64,000 bases of DNA from Pisaster brevispinus (taxonomy: Eukaryota > Echinodermata > Asteroidea > Forcipulatida > Asteriidae). The translations under genes were made by a program, and so were the position numbers. The stretch is taken from positions 19,516,027-19,580,026 of the forward strand of contig JAMKCF010000011.1 of the NCBI GenBank assembly GCA_023634235.1. The letters are read 5' to 3'. The stretch's first letter is position 1, and the number at the start of each line of letters is the position of its first letter. The notes below the pieces were generated by a model. It had not been told where the DNA came from and did no database searches. It saw nothing but the letters and a program-made list of their open reading frames with translations. This document shows positions 12,179-23,431 of this stretch, one piece after another.

Positions 12179-12837
12179 ACGTCAAAATAATTATTCTAAA
12201 CAATAAACGATCTTGCTCCTTTTCGAGAAAGGTGTATCATTCAAACTACCTTGTCTTGTGAGCTGTTGGTAAATAAAGTTCATTTACTTTTCTTTTCCTA
12301 GGCAGAAACGTGTTAAATCAGTTCTTGGTTGCAGTAACTTACGTATACAAACCCATTGAAGGCGGGTGTCTGCGGCCAGTGTTTTTAGTATTTGGCCAGT
12401 AGACTCTAGACCGGACATGTCCGGCAGTCGTGTGCTTTTCAATTAAATAGCAATACCGCACTGTGTAATACATTAAATCAAATGCTATTCGAATGATGAC
12501 TTTGATTCAGATAAACATCTTACGATTATGTTGAGTATCAAATGTCCTCACCCTTAAAACAAATGAGAAAAAATCTTCCCTCTGTGCTTTGTTCAAAATG
12601 CTCAACTGTGTATATTTTTTAGTTTTCTCATTTGTTATTCTGGTACAGTAACGGGTTTGTGGATGTCCACTCTAAATTTAAGCCCTGTAACATGCATTTT
12701 GGTAAGGCCCCCAGCGAATAGGCTTCGCTATGGTTGATTTAGAAACGTGTATCGTCGGCGTAGGAGTTTCAAACAAGTGGACGGTGCCTAAAGCTTGAGT
12801 CAAAACCCAAGCCGTGCATTCGAAAAGATCATGACGG
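12179..12837. other. non-coding stretch
   Basis: No gene or repeat recognised. It lies 3' of the minus-strand gene at 13128-14723 and may contain part of its 3' UTR. Confidence 0.4.
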
Positions 12838-12984
12838 CCTGGCTCGATTTCACAAAGCACTAAAGATTGTTGTCAGTAGTAAGCATATAGTGATTTGTAA
12901 TGTGACATGATACTTTGCTAACCAATTAAGATTGATTCGCCGTTAAGATCAACCCATAGCTCTTTGTAATCGAACACCCCTGCC
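12838..12984. repeat. CGATTTCACAAAGCACT fold-back element
   Basis: Begins ggctcgatttcacaaagcactaaagattg and ends gatcaacccatagctctttgtaatcgaacacc, diverged inverted ends of the CGATTTCACAAAG family. It is followed at once by a second, better-preserved copy. Confidence 0.7.
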
Positions 12985-12985
12985 C

Positions 12986-13123
12986 TCGATTTCACAAAGC
13001 ACTGAGATTCCTGCTGTTGATGTCACCCATAGTAAATTTGTATTGTAACTTCACACTTTGCTTAGCAATTAGGAATGAAACACATTTTATGACCAATCTT
13101 AGCGCTTTGTGAAATCGAGACCT
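12986..13123. repeat. CGATTTCACAAAGCACT fold-back element abutting a stop codon
   Basis: Begins ctcgatttcacaaagcactgagatt and ends aatcttagcgctttgtgaaatcgagacc, near-perfect terminal inverted repeats. Its edge is about five bases from the stop codon of the minus-strand coding exon at 13128-14723, so the mature 3' UTR of that gene probably begins inside this element. Confidence 0.75.
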
Positions 13124-13127
13124 TCGA

Positions 13128-14723
13128 CTATTTTCTCAAGAATCTTCGCCATTTTGTTGCACCCTTAAGTTGTGATGTTCCCATGGGTGGTACGTCAACG
13201 CTGACCTCGTCGTCGCATTTTGGGGGCAAACGGAGATACCGAATTTTCATCATTTCTGCACGCCAGTTAAAACCTGGGTCCTGACTTTTAATAATACTGC
13301 GTTTTTCAAAGTTTTCAGAGATGGGATTTTGCATCACTCCATCATCATAAGGCAAGTTCTGAGAGTCGCATTTCGTCACTGACTGGTCGTTGCCATTCTC
13401 GTGGGGGCGCCCTAAGATACTGTCAATGCCTTTCAGAAGTTTTTCCTTCCGCTGCTCGAGCTCCATTGAAAGGTGATCGTTGTCGTCGATTCGAGCTTCT
13501 CGTAGTTCCTCTCGCTTTCTCGCGCGTGTTTCATGGAAAGGAGATACCTGGGAGACGGCAGATAGACGCCGAGATGGATTCTTGGTCGGGGGTGATCGCG
13601 AGAGGGCGTCTTCTAACTTTGAATCGTGGCATGAGAAGGCTGCCGGTGGCTCGGCCGCAGGCCACTGATGTAATTTCTCTATGGTGGCGCTGCTCACATT
13701 GTTCATGGCGTTCACTGAAATACGCCTGAGTGGCCTCATCCTCGGGACGGGTGAACCGACAAGTGAAACTTTGCGAAGACTTAACCGACCAGGTGGGACG
13801 CTTGACGAAAGCCTGCGTTCGGGACAAGATGGCAGAGATGATGGAGTCAGTCCCGGAGTAACGGCCTTTCGGAATTTGCCACCATCGACTGGTAGCTTGG
13901 GAGAGGTGCATTGGGTGCTCTGTAATCTTCCCGAAGCTGTACTTGCCCGTTGTCTTTTCAGAATGTCAGAGGGCGTAGTTTGCTCTTGCCTTGTGGGAGA
14001 ACCGCACGTCACTGTGACGGCACGGTTTCTCTTTTCAGTGGAAAGACCATCAGGCGATTGTGGTACTGGTGAGTTTAATCTTGGTGTTTGGCGGGAAATG
14101 TGTGTTCTTGATACATCATGTGTATCTATTGCAGCAGATTTCCCGCCATGGCTTGCCTTTGCATTTACAACAGGGCTCTGGTGGGTTAAGCTTTCATCAC
14201 TCTGGTCAGGTTTACCTGATGTGACCGGTCGACGGACTCTCTTGTGCCCCATGGCCGTCGCCGTTGGCACAACGATCACTTGATGAGCTGACCGAGTCCG
14301 GTGTGTTGTTATTGGTGGAGGGGAGACCGGCGGGGTCGGTGTTCCCGTGAAGGCAGCCGTGGACACTTCCAGTGAAATTCGCCTCCCCCGCGGTGAAGGT
14401 AAAACTTTACCCGCGTCAGCAGTAAGACTTCCCCCACCCTCATGGTGCTGAGGAGATCCCTTCTCAATCTCGGCGATCTGCTCCGGTGTAAGATTGCTCC
14501 TTATCTGTGAGACTTTCTTCTTGAGTCGCTCGTAGCGGGCTTTGACTTGCTGTTTCTCGTTGTCCAAGAGGCGACGGGAGTAGCTCTGTTCCTGACCGAT
14601 GTGCTGGACTGTCTTGTCGATGGATCGAGCACGCTGGAGGCTTATCAGGGTCGGTGATCCAGACCCAGCGATCGGTGGTAGTGTCCCGGTCGATGGTCGT
14701 CGGGCTACAGCTTTCTGTGACAT
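13128..14723 (-). CDS. uncharacterised basic Ser/Pro-rich protein with N-terminal coiled coil, 531 aa
   Basis: I do not recognise the family. One uninterrupted frame of 531 codons in GC-richer sequence than its surroundings is the strongest single-exon coding signal of the first 18 kb. The ATG has A at -3. Residues about 42-76 are charged and heptad-like (short coiled coil). Residues 90-400 look disordered and rich in Ser, Pro, Thr and Arg, with several S-P pairs. Six basic-directed Ser sites occur: RRPS (S11), RRIS (S117), RRLS (S306), RKVS (S320), RRIS (S336) and RRLS (S388). Around 396-436 is a second Arg/Glu helix; the C-terminus ends in a basic WRRFLRK patch. No signal peptide or membrane segment. 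An intracellular, phosphorylation-regulated scaffold is inference only. A 3' splice site lies eight bases before the ATG, so a 5' non-coding exon is likely further up (higher coordinates). The antisense 200-codon frame is a shadow. Confidence 0.8.
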   Translation of the reverse strand: MSQKAVARRPSTGTLPPIAGSGSPTLISLQRARSIDKTVQHIGQEQSYSRRLLDNEKQQVKARYERLKKKVSQIRSNLTPEQIAEIEKGSPQHHEGGGSLTADAGKVLPSPRGRRISLEVSTAAFTGTPTPPVSPPPITTHRTRSAHQVIVVPTATAMGHKRVRRPVTSGKPDQSDESLTHQSPVVNAKASHGGKSAAIDTHDVSRTHISRQTPRLNSPVPQSPDGLSTEKRNRAVTVTCGSPTRQEQTTPSDILKRQRASTASGRLQSTQCTSPKLPVDGGKFRKAVTPGLTPSSLPSCPERRLSSSVPPGRLSLRKVSLVGSPVPRMRPLRRISVNAMNNVSSATIEKLHQWPAAEPPAAFSCHDSKLEDALSRSPPTKNPSRRLSAVSQVSPFHETRARKREELREARIDDNDHLSMELEQRKEKLLKGIDSILGRPHENGNDQSVTKCDSQNLPYDDGVMQNPISENFEKRSIIKSQDPGFNWRAEMMKIRYLRLPPKCDDEVSVDVPPMGTSQLKGATKWRRFLRK

Positions 14724-14755
14724 TATCCTGCCTGAAGATAAAAGGGAGTGATTGT
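14724..14755 (-). promoter_or_regulatory. splice acceptor before the 531-aa coding exon
   Basis: On the minus strand the sequence reads cccttttatcttcag, then GCAGGATA, then ATG. The pyrimidine-rich tract and CAG at 14732-14734 suggest that the coding exon is joined to an upstream 5' UTR exon. That exon is not identified. Confidence 0.55.
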
Positions 14756-15485
14756 TCTAATTTCCCACCTTAAATACAGCAACATTTTAGCAATGTTTTG
14801 AATCTTGGTTTTGAAATCCCGGCACACCCTTTTTTATGTTCTTCATCTTTTAGAGTGTTGCTTTTCTAGGCAGGGTTCTAATTAGTACAGGCACCTACGA
14901 AGTACCCAACAAGTTAATTTGTTTACTAGTGATATTTACAGGCATCGTTGTTGGGGTTAATCCACGAAGCACATCTGCTCATACTGGTACTGGTGTAGAA
15001 AGCATACAGTGCGGGCATCAAACCTCTGTCTTTGACAGTCAAACACAGACTACCCCGTTACTCATTGCAAAGACTCACCAGAAGAAGACCCCAAATTGCA
15101 CCGAAGAAACACCAACAAGATTTGAAACCCTCCCCGCAACCCTAAACCACACAATCAAACATGTGTAAAAGAAATTCATAATTATACCCTAAGACAAATT
15201 CGATTACTGAAATACCAATGTAGAGACATTCGTAGTTCAATCTACGGAGCTCCAGTAGTGCCATCACCACTTGTCCAAGTCACGAGATTTGTCTCGCCTG
15301 TAGTCGACTCACTGAAACTATTAAGATGACGATTTGTCGTGGTAATAATATAAAACAGTCGACTTTACAGTGATAAATTATTTCACAAAGACAACTGAGA
15401 TGGTCAATCAATTTCTTAGTTTCAATGAATCCTCGGCGACAGAACTGCATGAATGGTACAGACAATTTCGCGAATACTTTTTTTA
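14756..15485. other. non-coding, probable 5' intron of the 531-aa gene
   Basis: No coding exon recognised. It would contain the first intron, and perhaps the leader exon, of the minus-strand gene. Confidence 0.4.
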
Positions 15486-15593
15486 CGCACGCGTTAGCCG
15501 TAGAGTGAGGTGCATGCAGTTGCAGTTAGCGACCACACTTTGTCACTAACAATTACCGCCATGCACCCCATTTACACGGCTAGTGCACGCGTT
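15486..15593. repeat. short fold-back sequence
   Basis: Arms 'cacgcgttagccgtagagtgaggtgcatg' (about 15489-15515) and 'catgcaccccatttacacggctagtgcacgcg' (about 15560-15591) are inverted and imperfect; an inner pair gttagcgacc / tcactaac lies between. Hairpin-forming element of unknown family. Confidence 0.6.
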
Positions 15594-18558
15594 CGCAGTA
15601 CTTGGCGAAGTATGGCACTACTGGAGCACGTATCAATTATCATTGTTTAAAAGACTATTGTTTCGTTTGTCTACGTTGCACAAAACAGGACGTGATAGGT
15701 GACATGTTTGAGCCTGGGGAATCTGTTGAAAGAGATTCGTCACATTGTGTTTTAAGACAATATCTCGTGTTTGCATGATTAACATTACTTTGCACTTAAC
15801 CATAATGTTGAAAAACCAAATAAAAATACTTTGTTTGAGATATAGTCCAGCCATAAGAAACAATTAGTTCTCTAAGATCTCAAATTAGTACAACAGAATA
15901 AAAGTTTCTCTGAAGGCTAAGTAATAATTGGCGTCAAATTTCACGTTGGAGGAAAACTTTTACTTGAAGATTTGTTTTTCCCATTATAAAGCTGCCCTTT
16001 CTCGTTCAACGACGACCAAAGCAACATTCTGCCACTCGTCCCCCATTCTGGATTCTCCGATACTCATTTCCTTACTAGTTTATTGGCAGAACTTTCATCA
16101 ATCTACATATCTTACCTTGTCTTTAAGGAATCCCTTTACCTCATATAATCAGATGTGATGATATTTCGTCCCCATCATTTGAACAACGTCTGTTATGTCC
16201 ATCAGGGAACGCTGCGTTCACAACAAATCGCGTGTTATACAAGACCATAGCTTCATACTACTTGTACCTGGTTATACCACGGAGGAAGACTTCATTGTCA
16301 TAAAAAGTCCAAATCTAACCCGAAGTGACATAACAGCTAATTGCGTTCAAAAGTGGGAAAATTATTACCCGTCGCAAAAGTCTACCCGGAACTAATGAGG
16401 ACAAAGTTTCGTTTCGTCGACACCCTTATCACCGCCAGATTGAAAGAGATACCACGGCACACTGGAGACGGTGTTATCCTGTGCCAGTATTACCCATATC
16501 ACAATCTGCCGAGTGTTTGTCAGTTCAACCACTTCGGGTTAATGGTGTTGGTTTTCTGGTGTCACGTGGCATGCATAATACGCGAACCGTAGTAAAACCA
16601 GGACCAATCACGGGCTGATTGCCCTACAAGAAATAGTAATCCATAGATAATGGACCTCACGAGGGTATTGACATCACTTGTCAACTACAAACCCCTCTAA
16701 AATAGTTTGTTTTAATGACTAATAAAGAAACAATAATTAATACAGAAAACAAACATAAAAGTCAAATTGCAAAATACAAAGTGCAGGAATAAATTTTGGC
16801 AAAGATTTAGTTCTGTTTTTTTAAAGGGATGGTAAAACTGTTGGTAAATTGTCGAAGACGAGTTTCCCCACTAGGTATATCCCAACACAAGCATGAAATA
16901 ACAAATCTGTGAAAATTTGGGCTCAATTGATCATCGAAGTTGCAAGAAAATAATGAAAGGAAAAAACCCAAACACTCTTTTGCATAAAAATGGTGTGCCT
17001 TCAGATGCTTGAGATTCTCAGATTCGCATTTTTTGTGAAAAAATTTACCTATTTCTCTCAAACTACATCACTTCAAAGGGGGTCAATTCTAACAATGTTT
17101 GATAATATCAACGGCTCTCCAGTGCTCTCTACCAGTTAAGTTTTGATTGTCATTAACTTGTGGAGTAGTTACCAAAAGTACACCATGTCTTTAAATTTAT
17201 CTATAAATAAAAAGAAACTTAGAGCAACTGAATTGGAAGGCTTACTGTGTTTCGGCAATTACATTTTAAAAATATTTTCAACCCACGCACAATTAACATA
17301 ACTTTACAAACATTCAGTATAATGTTGCATTGTGCATTCCACTGTAACAAAGTAAGTAGAATGTATCTCATTACAGTCCACATTGTTAGCTAGCCGACTA
17401 CTTTGAAGGTTGTTCCTTTGAAAATCTTTGAGCTTACACTTTATGGAAATAGTAGCTGCCTTACATTTACACTCACCGGTTAAAGTAACTCACTTTCAGG
17501 TCACTGGGGTGTTTTTTTTCGGCAAAGAACTGATTTGGCAATTTGATACGGCCCACCATTTTTAGGCTTAGACCGTGCACGTCTCGCGCGTATATCGAAA
17601 ACGAGAAAAATAACTCGAACGAAGACTATATTCTTTCTATGAAATCAAATCGTCTCGTGTTAAATTATGTTAATAAAACATTCTTGAAAAAGAAAATGCC
17701 CATAGCAAGTTGTTATAAATACAATTTGTATATTTTTTATAATACAAATAATTTGTTACAATTTTACATCGAAACAAATTTAAAACGTGTGACGAGGATG
17801 CTTTCCTTTTTTTTTTTTTTAGAATTTGCTAATCACGCCTGAATGTGCATGTCTGTCCATTTCAAAGGTTTGAAGACAACATGAACGTCAGATCGGCAAC
17901 ATTCTTAACTATTTACAATTTACCGGAAATGGAGGTTCAGTCTTATTCCGGGGTTTCGTTGTTGATTTGTTAAATTTATTTCTCTTCCATATTATTTCAC
18001 GGCTAAATTTTACTTTTCCAACATTATGATATAATTTGTATAGCCATAAATGTCATCAGACTCGAGTAGTTCAAGAAACTGAATCACGCAGTGGGGTTGG
18101 GACGAACTTGGTCCAGGAAATTCGAATACGAGCTAGACTTGCACAGCCTATGTTGTGTAAAACTTTGGTTTTACTTCCTTTAAAAACATCACACCATTTT
18201 CATTCAGACGCCGAAACGGTGAAATCTGGCCTTTCCATTTCACCTGGATTCTCCTCCTATTGTTGTGCATGTACTCATAATTATGTATCCAATATGGCAC
18301 GGTATCATACGCTAAGAATCATAAGCAACCGCTGTGCTGAGTGAACGGTGGGTATAACAAACGTACCTGACCGTAATTGCGTTCACCTTGATACTCGCAT
18401 TTTCTTGACAGAGCAGAATCGGTTGCTATGCAACAAGGCCTGCCTCACAATTTGTGGCACAATGCATGTCCTCATTACTTGCGTATCAGATAAAGGCTTG
18501 CGTTAATTTTCATCTTATCACCAAGGTCTAAGAAGCCATATAATATTATTCATTACTG
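15594..18558. other. non-coding AT-rich stretch
   Basis: About 3 kb without a convincing exon. Open frames of 60-100 codons (for example 17543-17842 and 18036-18344) have no splice or composition support. No repeat family recognised. Confidence 0.45.
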
Positions 18559-18675
18559 ATGCGGTGTCACAGTGCTTGGGGTGTAAACCGCGTTTTAAGC
18601 GGACGTAATGGTTTTGGCGCCTTTTTCACAAACAGTCTAAGCCGGCTCGCTGTGCCGTTCGTTCCCGTGCGAGGC

Positions 18676-19119
18676 ATGAGCCAACGCAATGTCGCCTCGC
18701 TGTACACTCTGGTCTGTTTCGGCGCGGCCGCGTTGTTTCTGTTAGCGGGCTACTGGAGTGCTTCGACCGAGAGATTCGCTCTACGCACCCGCGAAAGGAT
18801 CATCGTGCAGAGGGTACGGAACGACGCCTCCTCGCTAAAGCAGTTGGTCAACGCCACTCACCGACTTGATCAGAAGCTACGAGACGCCAAGAAGCGGGTG
18901 CTGAGACTGACTCGCGACAAAGAGGAGCTCAAAAACACAGCCAATCAATTCAAGAAGATGTCTACGAAATTGAGGAAGCAGAGGAATGCTCTGATCAACG
19001 AACGACAGAGTCTCGACCAAGCCATGGCTATGTTAAAAGACAAGAAAGGGCTACAGATCGGTCTCACCGAAGTCGACATCGATGAAATGTACGACGACGA
19101 AAGTTACCAATACACATAA
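18676..19119 (+). CDS. small single-pass membrane protein with coiled coil, 147 aa
   Basis: Family not recognised. The uninterrupted frame continues up to an ATG at 18559 (186 codons). I prefer the ATG at 18676 because it has G at -3 and places a hydrophobic segment (residues about 8-28, L-Y-T-L-V...G-Y-W) behind a seven-residue tail, the plan of a type II anchor. The upstream ATG has C at -3 and would add 39 Arg/Phe-rich residues. After the anchor come about 100 residues of Lys/Arg/Glu/Leu heptads (coiled coil), then an acidic tail with D-E-M-Y-D-D-E-S-Y. Local GC content is clearly higher than in flanks. No intron is needed. The layout resembles the first exons of the GOLM-like gene at 26.9 kb and the minus-strand gene at 24.4 kb, although I see no clear sequence identity. 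Membrane anchoring is read from sequence; the Golgi or ER location is inference. Confidence 0.7.
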   Translation: MSQRNVASLYTLVCFGAAALFLLAGYWSASTERFALRTRERIIVQRVRNDASSLKQLVNATHRLDQKLRDAKKRVLRLTRDKEELKNTANQFKKMSTKLRKQRNALINERQSLDQAMAMLKDKKGLQIGLTEVDIDEMYDDESYQYT

Positions 19120-19795
19120 TTTAGTTAATTATCATGACGTTCTGTGGATCCCGTAAACTTTTTGATTTGGCATCGAGTCACCATGAACCTCATCACAGTC
19201 TTTAAGTTTCCTTGCAAAAACATCAATTTCTCACTGTTGTCTATATATGTTGTCGTCTTGGACTGAAGATTTATTCCAGACGATGTCACCTTTGAGAAGG
19301 AGGGGGGGGGGGTGTTGCGACAGACATGCCGGCTGCCTCCCTGTACAAGCCTCGGAGTTCCGCACCACGGCGTGGAACATGCTCGAAACATCGCTCCACG
19401 TCGTGTGTTGGCTGCGTGTGTCCATTGTGTGTCCCGCCATCGATCAGCATTCAAATTCCCAGCAACTTCTTGCACAAATCTCTCGTTGTGCCTACTCTGC
19501 TAAACTGAATGCTATTTCGCATGCCTAAAAAGACCACCTTCAAAACGCTATAAATTCGCATGTCTGAAAGTGAAACTGAACGACGGTTTCAACTGAAGAC
19601 GCAAATTTGCTTTAATGAATGCATGAAAGTGAAACAGGCTGGATTTTTTTTTGCCAAAAATGAGTGGGAAAACCTATATTGATTAATGCGGCACATTATG
19701 ACATAATGTCTCAACAAACCATCAAAATACGTGTATTGTAGCAAAAAATAATTAATCAGTAGGTCCTACTATGATTTATTTTAAGTTATTATCTT
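19120..19795. other. 3' flank / probable 3' UTR of the 147-aa protein gene
   Basis: No further coding exon. Contains a poly-G run at about 19301-19311. Several overlapping open frames on both strands here are mutually exclusive and unsupported. Confidence 0.4.
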
Positions 19796-19990
19796 GGGCC
19801 AATTTCTTAGAGCTACTTCAGCAGAAGATTATTGCTTAACAATTTTATGCTAAGCAAAAAGGAGCAGAATACCAGTGACAAATGGTACATGTGAGATGGT
19901 GTTTTGGCTGGTAACCTTACTCTGGTGAGCATAATTACTATTTTATGCTAGCCTAATACTTTTTGTGTAAACAGCTCTTGAAATTGGGCC
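19796..19990. repeat. AATTTCATARAGCTG fold-back element (family A), copy 2
   Basis: Begins gggccaatttcttagagctac and ends agctcttgaaattgggcc. The interior shares 'atggtacatgtgaga...tggctggtaacc' with the other copies. Confidence 0.8.
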
Positions 19991-20169
19991 TGAACATTCA
20001 TGTACAATATGGAGTCAGTAGGGCCTACCGGTATGTAGGAAAAAGTGAAGCAAAACAAGACTGATTTTGTATTAAAAAAACGGTTGGCCACTAGATTGGT
20101 AGAGAACCTTGGAGTTTTGCATTTTGCCTGGATGTAACGATGAAGGCGTGTTTGGCACAGACACAACCC

Positions 20170-20305
20170 TAGGCCATGTCCGTGTTAGCTGCCGAGGCTA
20201 TACGGCTGCAGCTGAGACTACGGCTACGGCTACGGCTTGATCGTCACAAAACAAGCGTTGACGATGCCACTGGAACACCCCTTAGCAGCGGCCGTAGCTG
20301 GAGCT
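20170..20305. repeat. GGCTACGGCTACGG fold-back repeat
   Basis: Tandem ctacgg/ctgcgg hexamers on the left and gcggccgtagctggagctg on the right form inverted arms around 'cttgatcgtcacaaaacaagcgttgacgatgcc'. Same family at 35195-35345 and a fragment near 5795. Confidence 0.65.
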
Positions 20306-21084
20306 GCCAATTGGGAAACAGCCTCAGATTTGCGCTCTATGGCAATTTGCGCAATTCCGAAGTCTTAGGCTAGCTTTATTTTATTTCTTACAATTCATCA
20401 CCGATGCCAAGAACTGACACACATCTACCATAACAGTAAAAACTAGCAATCAAAGAAAGCGGCGTCTACAGTTAAACACTTTTTAAAACATCACTATCCT
20501 TCAAAATGTCAAGAGTGTAGTCAAAAATTTTGTTAAATGCTTTTATTATTATAGTGGACACTTGATGCTTTGAAATTGATAAATATACTGTTTTTAAATA
20601 ATAAGCAATAAAGTAAAGGATTCATGCTAAATCGAACCGAAATCAATGTAAAACAGACAAATTCCGTTTTCACGAAGTGACACATTCCATATTACAACAC
20701 TTAGGCATAATAATTACGTGTGTTACTTAGTAAAAACGGAGGTCCGTCCGCGCACCACACAACATGGTTTTGTTTCACGTCTGAGCTTAGTGCACCGTGC
20801 ATGGTGCACAACTTTTGCGTCAGTTTGTGAGCTTTCGTGCAAAAGTTGCATCGCATTAATTATCGTAATTTAAAAAGTAAAGTTCTCGACGCGTTGAAAC
20901 TTTATAAAATTAAAGGCCTTGACAAATATTGGTTGAAGGTAAAAACCGAAGACTGAAAAGGGGTTTTGTACACAATGTGTCAGTTCGTGGCGTCAGTGAC
21001 GAAATGACTCCGTAAAGTTGTTATCAACATTAAAGTCTGCTGCCACAACTTGGACAAACTTACTAAAAGGACATCAGAGAAATT
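20306..21084. other. non-coding stretch
   Basis: AT-rich. An AATAAA at 20607-20612 could serve as a distal polyadenylation signal for the plus-strand gene at 18676, but it is 1.5 kb away and weak evidence. Confidence 0.4.
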
Positions 21085-21475
21085 TCAAGAGCCTTTAAAC
21101 AATAATTTTATTTTAAACTTGAAGTTAAAGATAACATACATGAATGGTAAGGATAAAAACATAATTGTTTGTTTTTAGTCTGAAAGCTTTATACTAGAAC
21201 CATTTTTTTTTTCAGTGAAACATTTCCCACTGAAATAAAGTCATATTCGAGAAAACTGTATCTGAGTTGGCCTAAAAAACGTTACAGCTGAGTTTATGTT
21301 GTCATAACCAAAAAGACATGTTGACAAATTTTGCATGGGTTTTCACTATCTCTCCTGACTCACACAACGAATGAAGCCCAAATTTTCACAGGTTTGTTAT
21401 TTCATGGTTGATCACACAAAACATGAACACTGTCTGCGACTATTTTGTCTACCAATCCTATATAAACACCTAGAA
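21085..21475. repeat. ~390-bp dispersed repeat (TTTTCACAGGTTTGTTAT family), copy 2
   Basis: Aligns in order with 6688-7082, including near-identical 'gcccaaattttcacaggtttgttat' and 'gatcacacaaaacatgaacactgtctgcgactattttgtc' segments. Confidence 0.75.
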
Positions 21476-21652
21476 ACGTAAAGAAATCATTAAAATAAGC
21501 AAATAACTAAACCTCAGTCTTAGTCAGATTCGTTATGGTTTTCATACAAAGAAGCCGCCTTGGACAAGCTTTATTCTCGGAATTCCCAAGCCAAAGATGT
21601 TTCCATTTAAGTAATTATAATGTTTTTGGAAAGCACTAGTATACATGTGTAC

Positions 21653-22000
21653 TCCTTGAACCAACGTCACACGTGACTACTGCCTGCCACGCTCTCCATT
21701 TTTGGGTAGTCAAATTACATGTGAAAAAGCACAATAAGCGTGTAAACGCAGCGTCACCTTAAAATACGCACACGTGGGACAAATGGGAGACTTTGGAACG
21801 CTAGGTGGCAGCAGACTTCCCATGTAAATCTTCATTGTTTACATAGTTCTGAGCATGCGTGCAATTTCGAGAACAATGGATTTACCTGGTAAGTCTGCTG
21901 CAATCTAGTGTCCCCAAAAGTCTCCCATTTAGACTCCCAAAAATGGTGCGACCAAGATTATTGTGATGATGACGTCATGCGAATTTGGTCAAGTCTGTTC
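21653..22000. repeat. dispersed 'caacgtcac' repeat, copy 3, with a nested fold-back
   Basis: The outer parts (gaaccaacgtcacacgtg..., gtgcgaccaagattattgtgatgatgacgtcatgcg) match copies 1 and 2. About 21778-21935 is an extra inverted repeat: caaatgggagactttgg / ccaaaagtctcccattt, with inner cagcagacttcccatgtaaatc / ggatttacctggtaagtctgctg arms. It looks like an insertion within the repeat. Confidence 0.65.
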
Positions 22001-23139
22001 TTCTGTCGTTATTAGTTGTTGGTATTCTTCTTACATACTTAAGTGCAAATTTATATGCTTTAACTTTTTTATGTAGTTATACTGGTTTTTTGTGCACTCT
22101 AACTTTTCTATGTGATATTTTCTAATTTGTAGCCCTGTGCTATTTTTATTCTCAGAAATAAAATAATGAAATTAAATAAAATATTATTTGCTCAAATAAA
22201 TATGCTTTTGGAGATTTTAGCAATAATTTTGGATGTCAAAAGCCTTTACATTGTGAGTGTTTCATGTTTTGAGATTCAATGACTTCTCAAAACTCATACC
22301 CGATCAATTTTACCCTGAGTGGGAAATAGTGGTTATAAGGTTTTTTCGTTTACAGAAAACAGAGCACGCCTATACATAACATATAAAACAAGAATTCCTT
22401 TTTAAAAAGATTTTTTAAAGTATAAAAGGAATGAAGATTTAACAAACAAACAAAAAGGTTTGAAGTACACCGGTTCAAAGAAACCTAAAACACATTTTAA
22501 AACTGAACAAAGAAAAATTATCCTCACTGAGTATACGCAATTCTTACCTAGAGGTGGGCCATACTGTGGTAATGACCCCCGAAAAAATGTACAATTGTTA
22601 TCCGAAAGCCTATACTTGTTATAAAGAGTAATGGTAGTAAGCATCCTGCGAAATTATTTCGTCTGAAGTGCCCCCATTGATTAGAAATCAATAAAAGTGT
22701 GACAACAAATATGAACCCCGAAAGACAACATTTTTGAGTTTTACATTTTCGTATAGTGTGGGCCCGTTATGAAGCTGCGGCCAGAGATGCAGTTGATACC
22801 CGTTGTCACCTCGCTAATAAAACGAGGATGGATTCGACGTTCTTAACGAAAATACAGTGACAGTTTGTGTATGTTTTTTTTACAATTAACATTGTATTCA
22901 GCTGAAAAAATATCACAGGTCACTTTGATTTTATCGCTATTGATAATTTGGCCTATAAATCAGCATTACGTTTACTAAAACCAATCTGTAATCCTCTACA
23001 ATTATACATGTACTTTTAAAAGCAATTATTTTGCATTTTGGTGTGTCAAATCCATGCTCAATTATAGATTTCAATTAGCCTCTCTGGGGCATAGGTCAGC
23101 CGAACCGCAAAAAAGCACTTGAATCAACAACACGAACCA
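22001..23139. other. non-coding stretch
   Basis: AT-rich, nothing recognised. The right end may be 3' flank of the minus-strand gene at 23399-24379. Confidence 0.4.
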
Positions 23140-23145
23140 TTTATT
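23140..23145 (-). terminator. candidate polyadenylation signal AATAAA
   Basis: AATAAA on the minus strand about 250 bases after the stop codon of the two-exon gene at 23399-24379. Distance is plausible; no transcript evidence. Confidence 0.35.
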
Positions 23146-23398
23146 GTGTTCACTAACACACACCCATGTACTTCTAGACGAAGAGAAGCAACCATGGTAA
23201 GATTTGCTCCTGTGCAAAAGGTTCTGTCAATGCGTGGACTTAAATTCGCACAGCACTCTATCAGACTCGAGGGATTGTGAGTTTTGCTTGATCCTGGCTC
23301 TGTTTTTGACAGGAAAGGGGATCAACCTGGAGGGTTGAGAACTGGAAATATCCCGTTCCCACGATCATAACTCTCAGAAGAAGACTCCTGTGCGTTCA

Positions 23399-23431
23399 TC
23401 AGCTCGACTTGATGCTCTTTAAAATGCCGTC
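23399..23431 (-). CDS. terminal coding exon of the minus-strand membrane/coiled-coil gene
   Basis: On the minus strand a pyrimidine-rich run ending tttgtctttgtctgcag is followed by GACGGCATTTTAAAGAGC. Joined in phase 0 to the donor at 23948/23947 this adds D-G-I-L-K-S-I-K-S-S and a TGA stop. Both sites are near-consensus and the phases agree, so I prefer this to the read-through end (four residues and a stop inside the intron). The addition continues the coiled-coil character. Confidence 0.7.
   Translation of the reverse strand, partial: DGILKSIKSS

Noticed and set aside
13681..14283. 200-codon plus-strand frame antisense to the 531-aa exon
   Set aside because: It lies wholly within the minus-strand coding exon, is Cys/Leu/Arg-rich as expected of an antisense shadow, and has no domain or splice sites of its own.
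18559..18675. Upstream ATG extending the 147-aa protein by 39 residues
   Set aside because: Weaker start context and it would bury the anchor behind an Arg/Phe-rich stretch. Not excluded: such an N-terminus could be a targeting peptide.
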